64,000 nt of DNA, from NCBI GenBank assembly GCA_963921305.4, contig CAWUEX030000002.1, positions 124,001-188,000 of the forward strand, given 5' to 3'. This DNA is from CAWUEX02 sp963921305. Lineage in GTDB: Bacteria > Pseudomonadota > Alphaproteobacteria > Rhodospirillales > Rhodospirillaceae. Positions 44,886 to 52,317 of the stretch are shown piece after piece. Under the pieces are notes generated by a model, which saw only the letters and a program-made list of their open reading frames with translations, made no database searches and was not told the DNA's origin. The position numbers and the translations under genes are program-made. The number at the start of each line of letters is the position of its first letter. Position 1 is the stretch's first letter.

Positions 44886-44917
44886 CCCCGGCGCTGAAGC
44901 GACGTTTCAGCACGGGG
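44886..44917 (+). promoter_or_regulatory. Hairpin that would cover the ribosome-binding site of the TonB receptor
   Basis: CCCCG (44886-44890) and GCTGAA (44893-44898) pair with TTCAGC (44906-44911) and CGGGG (44913-44917), with a 2/1 internal loop and a 7-base apical loop. GGGG at 44914-44917, 7 bases before the ATG at 44925, is the only plausible ribosome-binding site and lies inside the 3' arm. Confidence 0.6.
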
Positions 44918-44924
44918 TCACATC

Positions 44925-47522
44925 ATGAACAATACGTTTACCGGTCTGCGCGGACCCGCGCAGGCGCTCCTCATATCTACATCACTATCCACGCCGAAGT
45001 ATTTGATCGCCGCAACCGCACTCGCGGTCTCGTTTTGGAGCGGCACGTCCGGAGCCGCCGCCCAACAAGATGAACTGGAGGGCGTCGAAGAAGTTATCGT
45101 CACCTCGACACCGATCCGCGACAGTCAGGCCGCCGCACTAGCGCAGAAACGCGAAGCCGACAACGTTGTCGACATCATTGCGGCGGACACCATTGGCCGC
45201 TTCCCGGACCAAAACCTAGCGGACTCGTTGGGACGCATTCCCGGCCTCGCGATTGAACGCGACCAGGGCCAGGCCCGTTTTATCAACTTCCGCGGTGCGC
45301 CGTTTCGTTACACCTCCATCGCGTTTGACGGTGTCGACGTACCGGGTGCGGAAAATGGCCGTATTCCCCGGTTCGACAGCTTTCCGGCGGTGATCACCAG
45401 TTCCATCGAGGTCAACAAAGCTGTCACACCGGACATGCCTGGCGAGGCGGTTGCCGGATTTATCAACATGAACACGTTCTCACCCTCAGACACTGACGGT
45501 CTGCGCGTTTCCCTCGAAGGTGGATACGGCAACCAGGAACTGGGTGATGTCGGGATCGAGAAATACAACGGCCGGGTGTCCTACTCGAACGAGGAGTTCG
45601 GAATTCTCGGTTTTTACTCCTTCAACAAGCGCGGGCGCATTACGGACAACCGGGAATACGAACTGAGAGACGATCCGTCGGGTCTGATTGTCGATAACCT
45701 GGACTTCCGCTCCTACCGCGGTGAGCGCCGCGACGAAGCCTATGGCGCGACGCTGGAGTTCCGCCCCGCCGACAACGTAGATGTCTCCCTGCGCACGCTG
45801 TACTCGGAATTCATCGATCTGGAAGAACGCAATCAGTTCGATTTCGACTTCACCGACGGCGCCAACATCACCGGCACACCGATCCAACCCGTGTCCGGCT
45901 ACCAGCCCCTGGTGCTGGTCAGCCGCCTGCTGGAAGACGGCAAATACAACAACTCAACCTGGACCAACACGCTGGAAGCCGACGTTATGGCCGGCGACTG
46001 GGATTGGAAATTTACACTCAATTACACCGAGACGGAAAACGACACCGACTTGCCGATTCCGCTGAGCGCCGGCGGCACGGTCGCGGCATCGTATGACGTT
46101 ACTGACATCCGCGATCCGATCGTCAACGTGTTCGCGCCGTTTACGATGACACCGACAGACGTCAACACGCTCGACTATGCCGCCAACCTGGCCATCGTCT
46201 TCAACTCCACGTCGGATATCGAGGTGTGGAAAGCGAAGGTAGATGCGGAAACCCGCTCCAGCCTATTCGGCGGCACGACCTTCAAAAGCGGTGTGCAGGT
46301 GGAATTGCGCGAGGCCGTTGGCCAGCAGACCGGCGTTGCCATTTCCGGGGTACCGGCCGGCGTGGACATCAACAGCTTCGTCACCGATGAGCCCTGGGAT
46401 ACGGATCTCACCAATTCCATCGGCGGGCGAAACTTCGATAACGTCGGCCTGCGTGACGCCATCGACGCTGCCGGCGGCATTCCCGACACCTTCAATCCCG
46501 CGTTGGCCTCGAATATCGATGAAGACATTTACGCCGCCTACGCCATGGGCACCACGGAATTCGAGTGGGGCAACATGGTCTACGGAGCGCGGATCGAATA
46601 CACCGACTTTGGAACATCAGGAAACCAAGTGGTTGGTGGCGCCCTGACCCCTGTCTCGTTCGACGACTCCTACGTCAACGTCCTCCCCAGCGTCCATATC
46701 AATGTCGACATTGCCCGGGACTTAAAGTTCCGCATCTCGGGAACCACCGGCGTCAGCCGTCCGACCTATCAGGAACTGCGGGCGTCGGCTGACGTCGACG
46801 TGATCAACAATGAAATCGACGGCCGCAACCCGTTTCTTAAAGCGGAGAAGGCCTACGGGTTGGACACGTCGCTGGAGTGGTACTTCGACGAAGCCAGCAT
46901 TCTCTCCGTCGGCGCCTATTACCGGGCCATCGACAACGTCATCTACGCCGACTCCTCGACGATCTCGGATGGCTCAGTCTTTGCCCCCCAGTTGATTCCG
47001 GCGGGAACACCGGTCGACCTCAATTCCTTCTTCAACGGCGAAGACGGCGAGCTGCTCGGCCTGGAGCTGAACCTGATCGCTCAAGCCACCTTCCTGCCCC
47101 ACCCGTTCGACGGTTTCGGGTTCTCGGGCAACCTGACACTGCTGGACAGTGAGTTCACCGCCCCAACCCGGCCCGGCGGCAAGTTCGATCTGCCGGGCAC
47201 GTCGGATGTGATTTACAACGCCTCGCTGTATTACGAGAACTTCGGCCTGTCGGTGCGGCTGAACTATCAGTACCGCGACGACTGGCTATCGACCACCGAG
47301 AACGACAGCCTGAGCGAGTTCTGGGCGGAGGAGGAACGGCTTGATCTGTCGATCCGCTACGCCCTGCCACTGGATGTAGAGGGCGTGGCCTTCACGTTGT
47401 TCGCCAACGCCAACAATCTGACCAACGCACGCGATCTGCGTTACGTCAACTCGGACCGCACCCCCAACCAATTCGAAGGCTTCGGCGAGCGCTATCTCGT
47501 CGGCTTGCGTGTCGATTACTAA
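44925..47522 (+). CDS. TonB-dependent receptor (Xanthomonas/Caulobacter type)
   Basis: 865 residues. A signal region precedes the mature AQQDELEGVEEVIVTSTPIR, which holds the TonB box. The plug carries GRFPDQNLADSLGRIPG, FINFRGAPFRYTSIAFDGVDVP and SFPAVITSSIEVNKAVTPDMPGEAVAGFINMNT (read piecewise), hallmarks of the TonB-Xanth-Caul group often linked to polymer or sugar uptake. The barrel ends in LVGLRVDY. It is followed 16 bp later by a secreted phosphatase gene, so the two probably form an operon. A start-site hairpin may control its translation. Confidence 0.92.
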   Translation: MNNTFTGLRGPAQALLISTSLSTPKYLIAATALAVSFWSGTSGAAAQQDELEGVEEVIVTSTPIRDSQAAALAQKREADNVVDIIAADTIGRFPDQNLADSLGRIPGLAIERDQGQARFINFRGAPFRYTSIAFDGVDVPGAENGRIPRFDSFPAVITSSIEVNKAVTPDMPGEAVAGFINMNTFSPSDTDGLRVSLEGGYGNQELGDVGIEKYNGRVSYSNEEFGILGFYSFNKRGRITDNREYELRDDPSGLIVDNLDFRSYRGERRDEAYGATLEFRPADNVDVSLRTLYSEFIDLEERNQFDFDFTDGANITGTPIQPVSGYQPLVLVSRLLEDGKYNNSTWTNTLEADVMAGDWDWKFTLNYTETENDTDLPIPLSAGGTVAASYDVTDIRDPIVNVFAPFTMTPTDVNTLDYAANLAIVFNSTSDIEVWKAKVDAETRSSLFGGTTFKSGVQVELREAVGQQTGVAISGVPAGVDINSFVTDEPWDTDLTNSIGGRNFDNVGLRDAIDAAGGIPDTFNPALASNIDEDIYAAYAMGTTEFEWGNMVYGARIEYTDFGTSGNQVVGGALTPVSFDDSYVNVLPSVHINVDIARDLKFRISGTTGVSRPTYQELRASADVDVINNEIDGRNPFLKAEKAYGLDTSLEWYFDEASILSVGAYYRAIDNVIYADSSTISDGSVFAPQLIPAGTPVDLNSFFNGEDGELLGLELNLIAQATFLPHPFDGFGFSGNLTLLDSEFTAPTRPGGKFDLPGTSDVIYNASLYYENFGLSVRLNYQYRDDWLSTTENDSLSEFWAEEERLDLSIRYALPLDVEGVAFTLFANANNLTNARDLRYVNSDRTPNQFEGFGERYLVGLRVDY

Positions 47523-47538
47523 GGAAAGGACTCAGACC

Positions 47539-48621
47539 ATGCGCGCATTTTTCTTTGCCATCGTTGCCGTCTCCCTGACCAACGCGGTCGTTGCCGTCGC
47601 CGAAGGAGCAGGCATTGCTGATGCCCATGCAGAGCGCGAGGGCAATCGCATCACCCTGACCTGGTCGGCAAGCGGACCGGTGGATGTGCTGATGTCTGGC
47701 GATCCAACCGTGGAGCCGAGACTGATGACGGTCATTTCCTCTAACGACGGCGATGGCCGGCACGTGGTGTTCGATCTACGCGGCGTGACCCGGCCCTACT
47801 TCTACCTACGTCCCGAAACAGGCGACGGTGTGCGGGTCGCCACACGTCTGCTGCCCCTGGAAGGTGGACGCAACTTCCGCGATATGGGCGGCTACCCAAC
47901 CGAGGACGGACGCCACGTGAAATGGGGCCATGTGTTCCGCTCGGGCGTGATGACCGGGCTAACGGACGCCGATTACCGCTACTTGTCGACGATCGGCATT
48001 CAGGTGATCTGCGATCTGCGCGCCAACGAAGAGCGCGCCGAAGAGCCGACCAACTGGCGCGCCGGCGACGCCGATTACGTAGCATGGGACTATTCGACCA
48101 TCACCAGTTCCGAAGAATTGATGACCATGTTTCAAGATCCGGAGTTAAGCGCGGCCAAGGTCAAGATGACGATGACCAACATGTATCCGGGCATTCTGGA
48201 AGAGCAGAAAGAGCGCTACAAAGTCATGTTCCGCCGCCTGGCCGACGGAGAGGTGCCACTGGCCTTTAATTGCTCGGCGGGGAAAGACCGCGCCGGCACG
48301 GGTGCGGCGCTTATTCTCTCTGCCCTCGGCGTGCCGCGCGACATCGTGGTGCACGACTATTCCTTGAGTGAAACCTTCGTCGACTATGAAGCGGCCTACA
48401 CCCAGGTCGCCGCGGCCGACATGGAAGACTCGCCCTATGGGTTTTTGGCGCAATTGTCTCCGGAGCTGCGGGCCCCGCTGCTGCGCTCCGACCCGGCGTA
48501 CATTCTCAAAACCTTTGAGTACCTGGACGAAACCTACGGCGGCGTGATGGCGTTCATCCGCACCGAGCTTGAGATCGACGACATGGAACTGGCGGCGATC
48601 CGCGCCCGCTTGCTGGAGTAA
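47539..48621 (+). CDS. Secreted tyrosine/lipid phosphatase
   Basis: 360 residues from ATG 47539 (GGAAAGGA upstream). A signal peptide (MRAFFFAIVAVSLTNAVVAVA) precedes a beta-rich, fibronectin-like domain (about 25-105) and a phosphatase domain of the Tyr-phosphatase 3 type (LEGGRNFRDMGGYPTEDGR, FRSGVMTGLTDADYRYL). The P-loop reads NCSAGKDRAGTG, a C-x5-R site of the CxAGKDR class found in LipA and MptpB, which act on phosphotyrosine and phosphoinositides. It follows a TonB receptor gene, so phosphoester scavenging is plausible. Substrate unknown. Confidence 0.88.
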   Translation: MRAFFFAIVAVSLTNAVVAVAEGAGIADAHAEREGNRITLTWSASGPVDVLMSGDPTVEPRLMTVISSNDGDGRHVVFDLRGVTRPYFYLRPETGDGVRVATRLLPLEGGRNFRDMGGYPTEDGRHVKWGHVFRSGVMTGLTDADYRYLSTIGIQVICDLRANEERAEEPTNWRAGDADYVAWDYSTITSSEELMTMFQDPELSAAKVKMTMTNMYPGILEEQKERYKVMFRRLADGEVPLAFNCSAGKDRAGTGAALILSALGVPRDIVVHDYSLSETFVDYEAAYTQVAAADMEDSPYGFLAQLSPELRAPLLRSDPAYILKTFEYLDETYGGVMAFIRTELEIDDMELAAIRARLLE

Positions 48622-48672
48622 AGCAAGTCAACACGCCCGGCACTGGGGCGAGAGCATAATCGCGACTGACCC

Positions 48673-49149
48673 TCACCACCCCCATGTCCCCGGGCCGCCT
48701 TTGAACGGGCCTTCGATCTCCGAGGTAATCCAGCCGCCGTAGAAATCCCCCTCCTGGGACTGCACCTGTTCGTCGCCGACGTAACAGGCGTGCATGCGGC
48801 TGGCGTAGAACGACACGTAGTCCTTAATCGGCGCGAAGCGCTTGGTGGGCTTGGGGTAGCTCCACGCCGCGTTCTCGGCCACTTGCAGACCGACCTTGAT
48901 GGTCCAGTATTCCGCAGCACCCTTCCACTCACAGAAGGACTGCTTGGGCGTGTTGACCAGAAACTCGAAGTTCACATCGCCATGGGGAATGTAAAAGGTC
49001 GGCGGATGGCTGGTTTCCAGCACGCGGTAGGCGCCGCTGCTGTCGGCGATGACCTCACCGGCGAATTCGACCCGCACGTGGCGGCTGTCCGGCTCCAGCG
49101 CCGGCGGACGCGGATAGTCCCAGACGGATTCTTTGTTTCGGGCAGCCAC
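48673..49149 (-). CDS. DUF427 protein
   Basis: 158 residues with a GTG start. The domain shows VRVEFAGEVIADSSGAYRVLETSHPPTFYIP and, later, CEWKGAAEYWTI and AWSYPKPT, the DUF427 signature. A small beta-rich protein of unknown function. It begins 8 bp after msrB on the same strand and may be co-transcribed. Confidence 0.88.
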   Translation of the reverse strand: MAARNKESVWDYPRPPALEPDSRHVRVEFAGEVIADSSGAYRVLETSHPPTFYIPHGDVNFEFLVNTPKQSFCEWKGAAEYWTIKVGLQVAENAAWSYPKPTKRFAPIKDYVSFYASRMHACYVGDEQVQSQEGDFYGGWITSEIEGPFKGGPGTWGW

Positions 49150-49157
49150 GCGCCGCT

Positions 49158-49574
49158 CTATGCGTCCTTATCCATATCGTCTTCGTGGACGATCGAGATG
49201 GAGTTGATGCAGTAGCGCAGGCCAGTGGGGTTGGGGCCATCCGGGAACACGTGCCCGAGGTGGCCGTTGCACTTGGCGCAGGTGACTTCGGTGCGGATCA
49301 TGCCGTGGCTGACGTCACGGTGTTCGTCGACGGCGTCCGCAGCAATCTTATCAAAGAAGCTGGGCCAACCAGAGCCAGAGTCGAACTTGGTGGCGGCGTC
49401 GAACAGCGGCGCGCCGCAACCGGCGCAATGGAACACGCCGTCGCCCTTAAAGTCGTTATACGGGCCGGTCCAGGCGCGCTCGGTGCCCTTCTCGCGCAGG
49501 ATGTAGTACTGCTCGTCGGAGAGTTCCTGCTTCCATTCGTCTTCCGACTTCTGAATTTTTGGCACGTCAGACAT
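49158..49574 (-). CDS. msrB: Peptide-methionine (R)-S-oxide reductase MsrB
   Basis: 138 residues. It reduces the R form of methionine sulfoxide in the cytosol with thioredoxin. Two zinc CxxC pairs (FHCAGCGAPLF and CAKCNGHLGHVFPDGP), FDSGSGWPSF and the catalytic Cys in LRYCINSISI are all present. It is followed by DUF427. Together with MsrP/MsrQ in this window it covers both cytosolic and envelope repair. Confidence 0.95.
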   Translation of the reverse strand: MSDVPKIQKSEDEWKQELSDEQYYILREKGTERAWTGPYNDFKGDGVFHCAGCGAPLFDAATKFDSGSGWPSFFDKIAADAVDEHRDVSHGMIRTEVTCAKCNGHLGHVFPDGPNPTGLRYCINSISIVHEDDMDKDA

Positions 49575-49598
49575 TACACACCATCCCTGTCCGTGAAC

Positions 49599-50597
49599 TT
49601 ATTTTGAGAGCGCGTCGGTGAGTTCGCGCAATTGGGTCCGCGCCCGCAGTAGATAGAACCCCTGCGCCGACAGGTGCGACGGCACGATCACCCCATCCTG
49701 CTTGCCGTTCGACACGATCAGCGGGTTCATCTCCGCCGCCGTACGCATGCTGACCAGCATTTGCTGATAGATGCCCGCGGCCTGTTTTTCGCCGATGACG
49801 CGGTCGAAGTCCGCGCCGACGTCACGCAGAATCAGGTAGTAGCCGTAGAGGCGGCCCTTGATGTTGTAGAACAGATCATCGGCGCGCAAATCGAAATACC
49901 CGGCGTTGGACTGCAGGGTGCGTTCGTCCAGCGCGGCGGAAGCCGAGCCGAGGTCAGAGGCGACGCGGTCCAGAAAGGCGATGAGGTTGTCGGCACGGCG
50001 GTCATAGGTGGCGTCGCCCTCAGCCAGGCGCCGGTTGAACGAGGTCAGCGCCCGTACGCCCTCCCGGTACTGGGAGTCCGCCGTGGCGGTGGGGATGAAA
50101 TTGCCCGAACCCCAATACCACACGGTACCGTCGTATTTCAGCAATCCGGCGGCGCGGTCGAGATCAGGGTCAATGGCCGAGGACCCCCGCGTGCGGCCCA
50201 GGGCGTCGCCCATCTCAATGGCGAAGCGCGACGAGGCGTAGAGGATACCCAACTGATAGTTGGGCATATTGTCGAGCCCGGCGGCAGGGTGCAGCCAGGG
50301 CTTGTTGGGCGCCCAGCGGCCGGCCTCGCGGTCGACAAGGGCTGCGGCAGTGGCCACGGCCTTGGAGCCGCCTTGCACGGCATACGCTTCGCTGGGCTGG
50401 AATTCGATGTCGTCGGCGATGGTGTTGTACCAGGCCATGCCGACGCCGTAGTAGATGATAACAATCGCGACAACGGCAGCGATGACGCGCAGCGGCAAGG
50501 GGCTGGGTGTGCCGGCGGCATCGCGGGCGAAGAGAGACTTGAGCGCGGCCAGAAGGCGGCCGAACAGGTCGGATAAACGGGTTTTGATGGCTTCCAT
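49599..50597 (-). CDS. DUF2333 membrane-anchored protein
   Basis: 332 residues with one N-terminal membrane helix (LRVIAAVVAIVIIYYGVGMAW at about 37-57) and a long periplasmic helical domain. NKPWLHPAAGLDNMPNYQLGILYASSRF and YWGSGNFIPTATADSQYREG are DUF2333 hallmarks. Function unknown. The gene lies 24 bp upstream of msrB on the same strand. Confidence 0.87.
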   Translation of the reverse strand: MEAIKTRLSDLFGRLLAALKSLFARDAAGTPSPLPLRVIAAVVAIVIIYYGVGMAWYNTIADDIEFQPSEAYAVQGGSKAVATAAALVDREAGRWAPNKPWLHPAAGLDNMPNYQLGILYASSRFAIEMGDALGRTRGSSAIDPDLDRAAGLLKYDGTVWYWGSGNFIPTATADSQYREGVRALTSFNRRLAEGDATYDRRADNLIAFLDRVASDLGSASAALDERTLQSNAGYFDLRADDLFYNIKGRLYGYYLILRDVGADFDRVIGEKQAAGIYQQMLVSMRTAAEMNPLIVSNGKQDGVIVPSHLSAQGFYLLRARTQLRELTDALSK

Positions 50598-50668
50598 AGC
50601 CCCCAGAACATGGGGCTCCAGGGGCGGAAGGTCAACTTAAGTCAGGTGAAAGTTGCGCCAGGAGTCGT

Positions 50669-51310
50669 TCAGCGGCAGGTGAGACGGGCGCGGGATTTCT
50701 CAGGCGCCCGCGCGGTGAGCTGGCGGTCGCCGCAGGCGTAGGCGATCTCCAGCACCTTGAGGCGGCCCCGGTCGGGATCGCCGCAGATGTTGTTGGTGGC
50801 GCGTATGGAGCACGACGACGTGCCGTCGCACTTGCGGTGGACGCGGGAGAAGGCGTCGCAGGACCGGCCATCGATTGAGCGGTAGGTGGCGCCGAGGATG
50901 GTCAAACGCGGAAAGCGGTCGCGACCGCGATCATAGGGGTCGGTGTAATAGCGGGGCGGCGCGTAACCGTAACTGTATGCGTACGGCTGGTGGCGCTCAC
51001 GGCCGTAGCGGTGCACCCAGCCGACGCCAGGAACGTAAACACGGTGCGGCCGTGTATGGCGATGGGTGTACCCCCGGCTATATGGATCACGGCCACCGAT
51101 GATGATGCGGCTTTGAAAACCCGAGGACGGACGGGTGACGACGGATCCGTTAGGGCGAAACGCGCGGCCATTCTGGATGATCACCGTGTTGGGTCCGGCA
51201 TAGAGCGGCGCGCCGACAACCCGGTCGCGGTCATGGAAGGCGGCGGCGGGAGATGGTGCTCCGGCAGCGAGTGTCACGGCAAGAACGGCGCCCAAAGCGG
51301 CTAGCTTCAT
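50669..51310 (-). CDS. Secreted protein with SUEL-like lectin domain
   Basis: 213 residues from ATG 51310 (GGGAGG 5 bases upstream); a longer frame to 51646 overlaps the next gene's promoter. A signal peptide (MKLAALGAVLAVTLAAGAPSPAAA) is followed by a His/Tyr/Arg-rich stretch (about 70-125). The C-terminal 75 residues hold six cysteines with LTILGATYRS, CDGTSSCSIRATNNICGDP and LKVLEIAYACG. This spacing resembles the galactose/rhamnose-binding lectin (SUEL) domain of animals. It may bind sugar at the cell surface. The assignment is by eye. Confidence 0.6.
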   Translation of the reverse strand: MKLAALGAVLAVTLAAGAPSPAAAFHDRDRVVGAPLYAGPNTVIIQNGRAFRPNGSVVTRPSSGFQSRIIIGGRDPYSRGYTHRHTRPHRVYVPGVGWVHRYGRERHQPYAYSYGYAPPRYYTDPYDRGRDRFPRLTILGATYRSIDGRSCDAFSRVHRKCDGTSSCSIRATNNICGDPDRGRLKVLEIAYACGDRQLTARAPEKSRARLTCR

Positions 51311-51423
51311 CTCGGCCTCCCATGCGAAGTTGAGCTGCCAGTGAAGGCCACACACGGGGCGAGAATGTGGCGCCCCCGCACAAAGACGCCCCTTTTCACT
51401 CACAAGGCCGTGAGGACCGATAC

Positions 51424-52317
51424 ATGCTCGCGGTTTCCCTTCCCGCCCTCGCCCTGACCCTGGTGTGCGCCCTGGGCTTCGCTGCCAGCGATTATTACCG
51501 CAAGGCGGCGACGGAACACGTGGGCCCGACGTTGCTGCTGACGATGTTCGTGGCGGGGCAGATCCCGTTGCTGGGCGCATGGATGCTGCTGAGCGGCGGC
51601 TGGCAAGTCGCACCCGGCTATTGGGTGTATGGGACGGCTGCAGCATTGGCGGGGTTGTTTGCCAACTTGTTCTTTCTCATGGCGATGCGGGCCAGTGCCT
51701 TGAGCCTGACCATTCCGGTGCTCGGGCTCATCCCGGTGCTGACCACCGCCTTCAGTGCGGTGGCGCTGGACGAAGTGCCGACGGGGCAACAATTAGCCGG
51801 CATTGCCTTGGCAGTGGCGGGATTGGTCACCCTGTACATGCCCGAGGGCACGCGTAATCCGCTTAGGGTGTTTGCGCGCTTTGCCACAGACGCCGGCGCG
51901 CGCTACATGCTGGTGGTGACGTTGCTGTGGTCGGCGACCGCACCGCTGGACAAGATCGGCGTACAGAAATCATCCGCCGCGACCCATGGCTTTATCCAGG
52001 TGTGCGTGATTTCGGCAGTGCTTGCGGGCTATCTGTTTTTTGTGCGGCGTGCCCGCAGTGTTGCTGTTGCCAAAGCAGCCTTCACGCCGGCGGCGCTAGC
52101 GTCCGTGTCGGCCGGTATCGCCTACGGCTGCCAGCTGGTGGCGTATCAACTCACCCTGGTGGGTGTGGTGGAGTCGCTCAAACGGGTAATCGGGTTACTG
52201 TCGGCGCTGCTGCTAGGGCGGTTGCTGCTGAACGAGCCGATGACGCGGACCAAGGTGGCGGGCGTTGCTCTGATGGCCGTCGGCGTACCGTTGATTATTC
52301 TGCCGCCGATTCTCTAA
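51424..52317 (+). CDS. EamA/DMT-superfamily transporter
   Basis: 297 residues from ATG 51424 with GAGGA 8 bases upstream. Ten membrane helices in two EamA repeats, each with the conserved ends (AASDYYRKAATEHVGPTLLL ... AIALAVAGLVTLYMP; then LLWSATAPLDKIGVQ ... GVALMAVGVPLIILP). Members export amino acids, nucleosides or drugs. Its last 4 bp overlap the convergent transferase gene. Confidence 0.85.
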   Translation: MLAVSLPALALTLVCALGFAASDYYRKAATEHVGPTLLLTMFVAGQIPLLGAWMLLSGGWQVAPGYWVYGTAAALAGLFANLFFLMAMRASALSLTIPVLGLIPVLTTAFSAVALDEVPTGQQLAGIALAVAGLVTLYMPEGTRNPLRVFARFATDAGARYMLVVTLLWSATAPLDKIGVQKSSAATHGFIQVCVISAVLAGYLFFVRRARSVAVAKAAFTPAALASVSAGIAYGCQLVAYQLTLVGVVESLKRVIGLLSALLLGRLLLNEPMTRTKVAGVALMAVGVPLIILPPIL

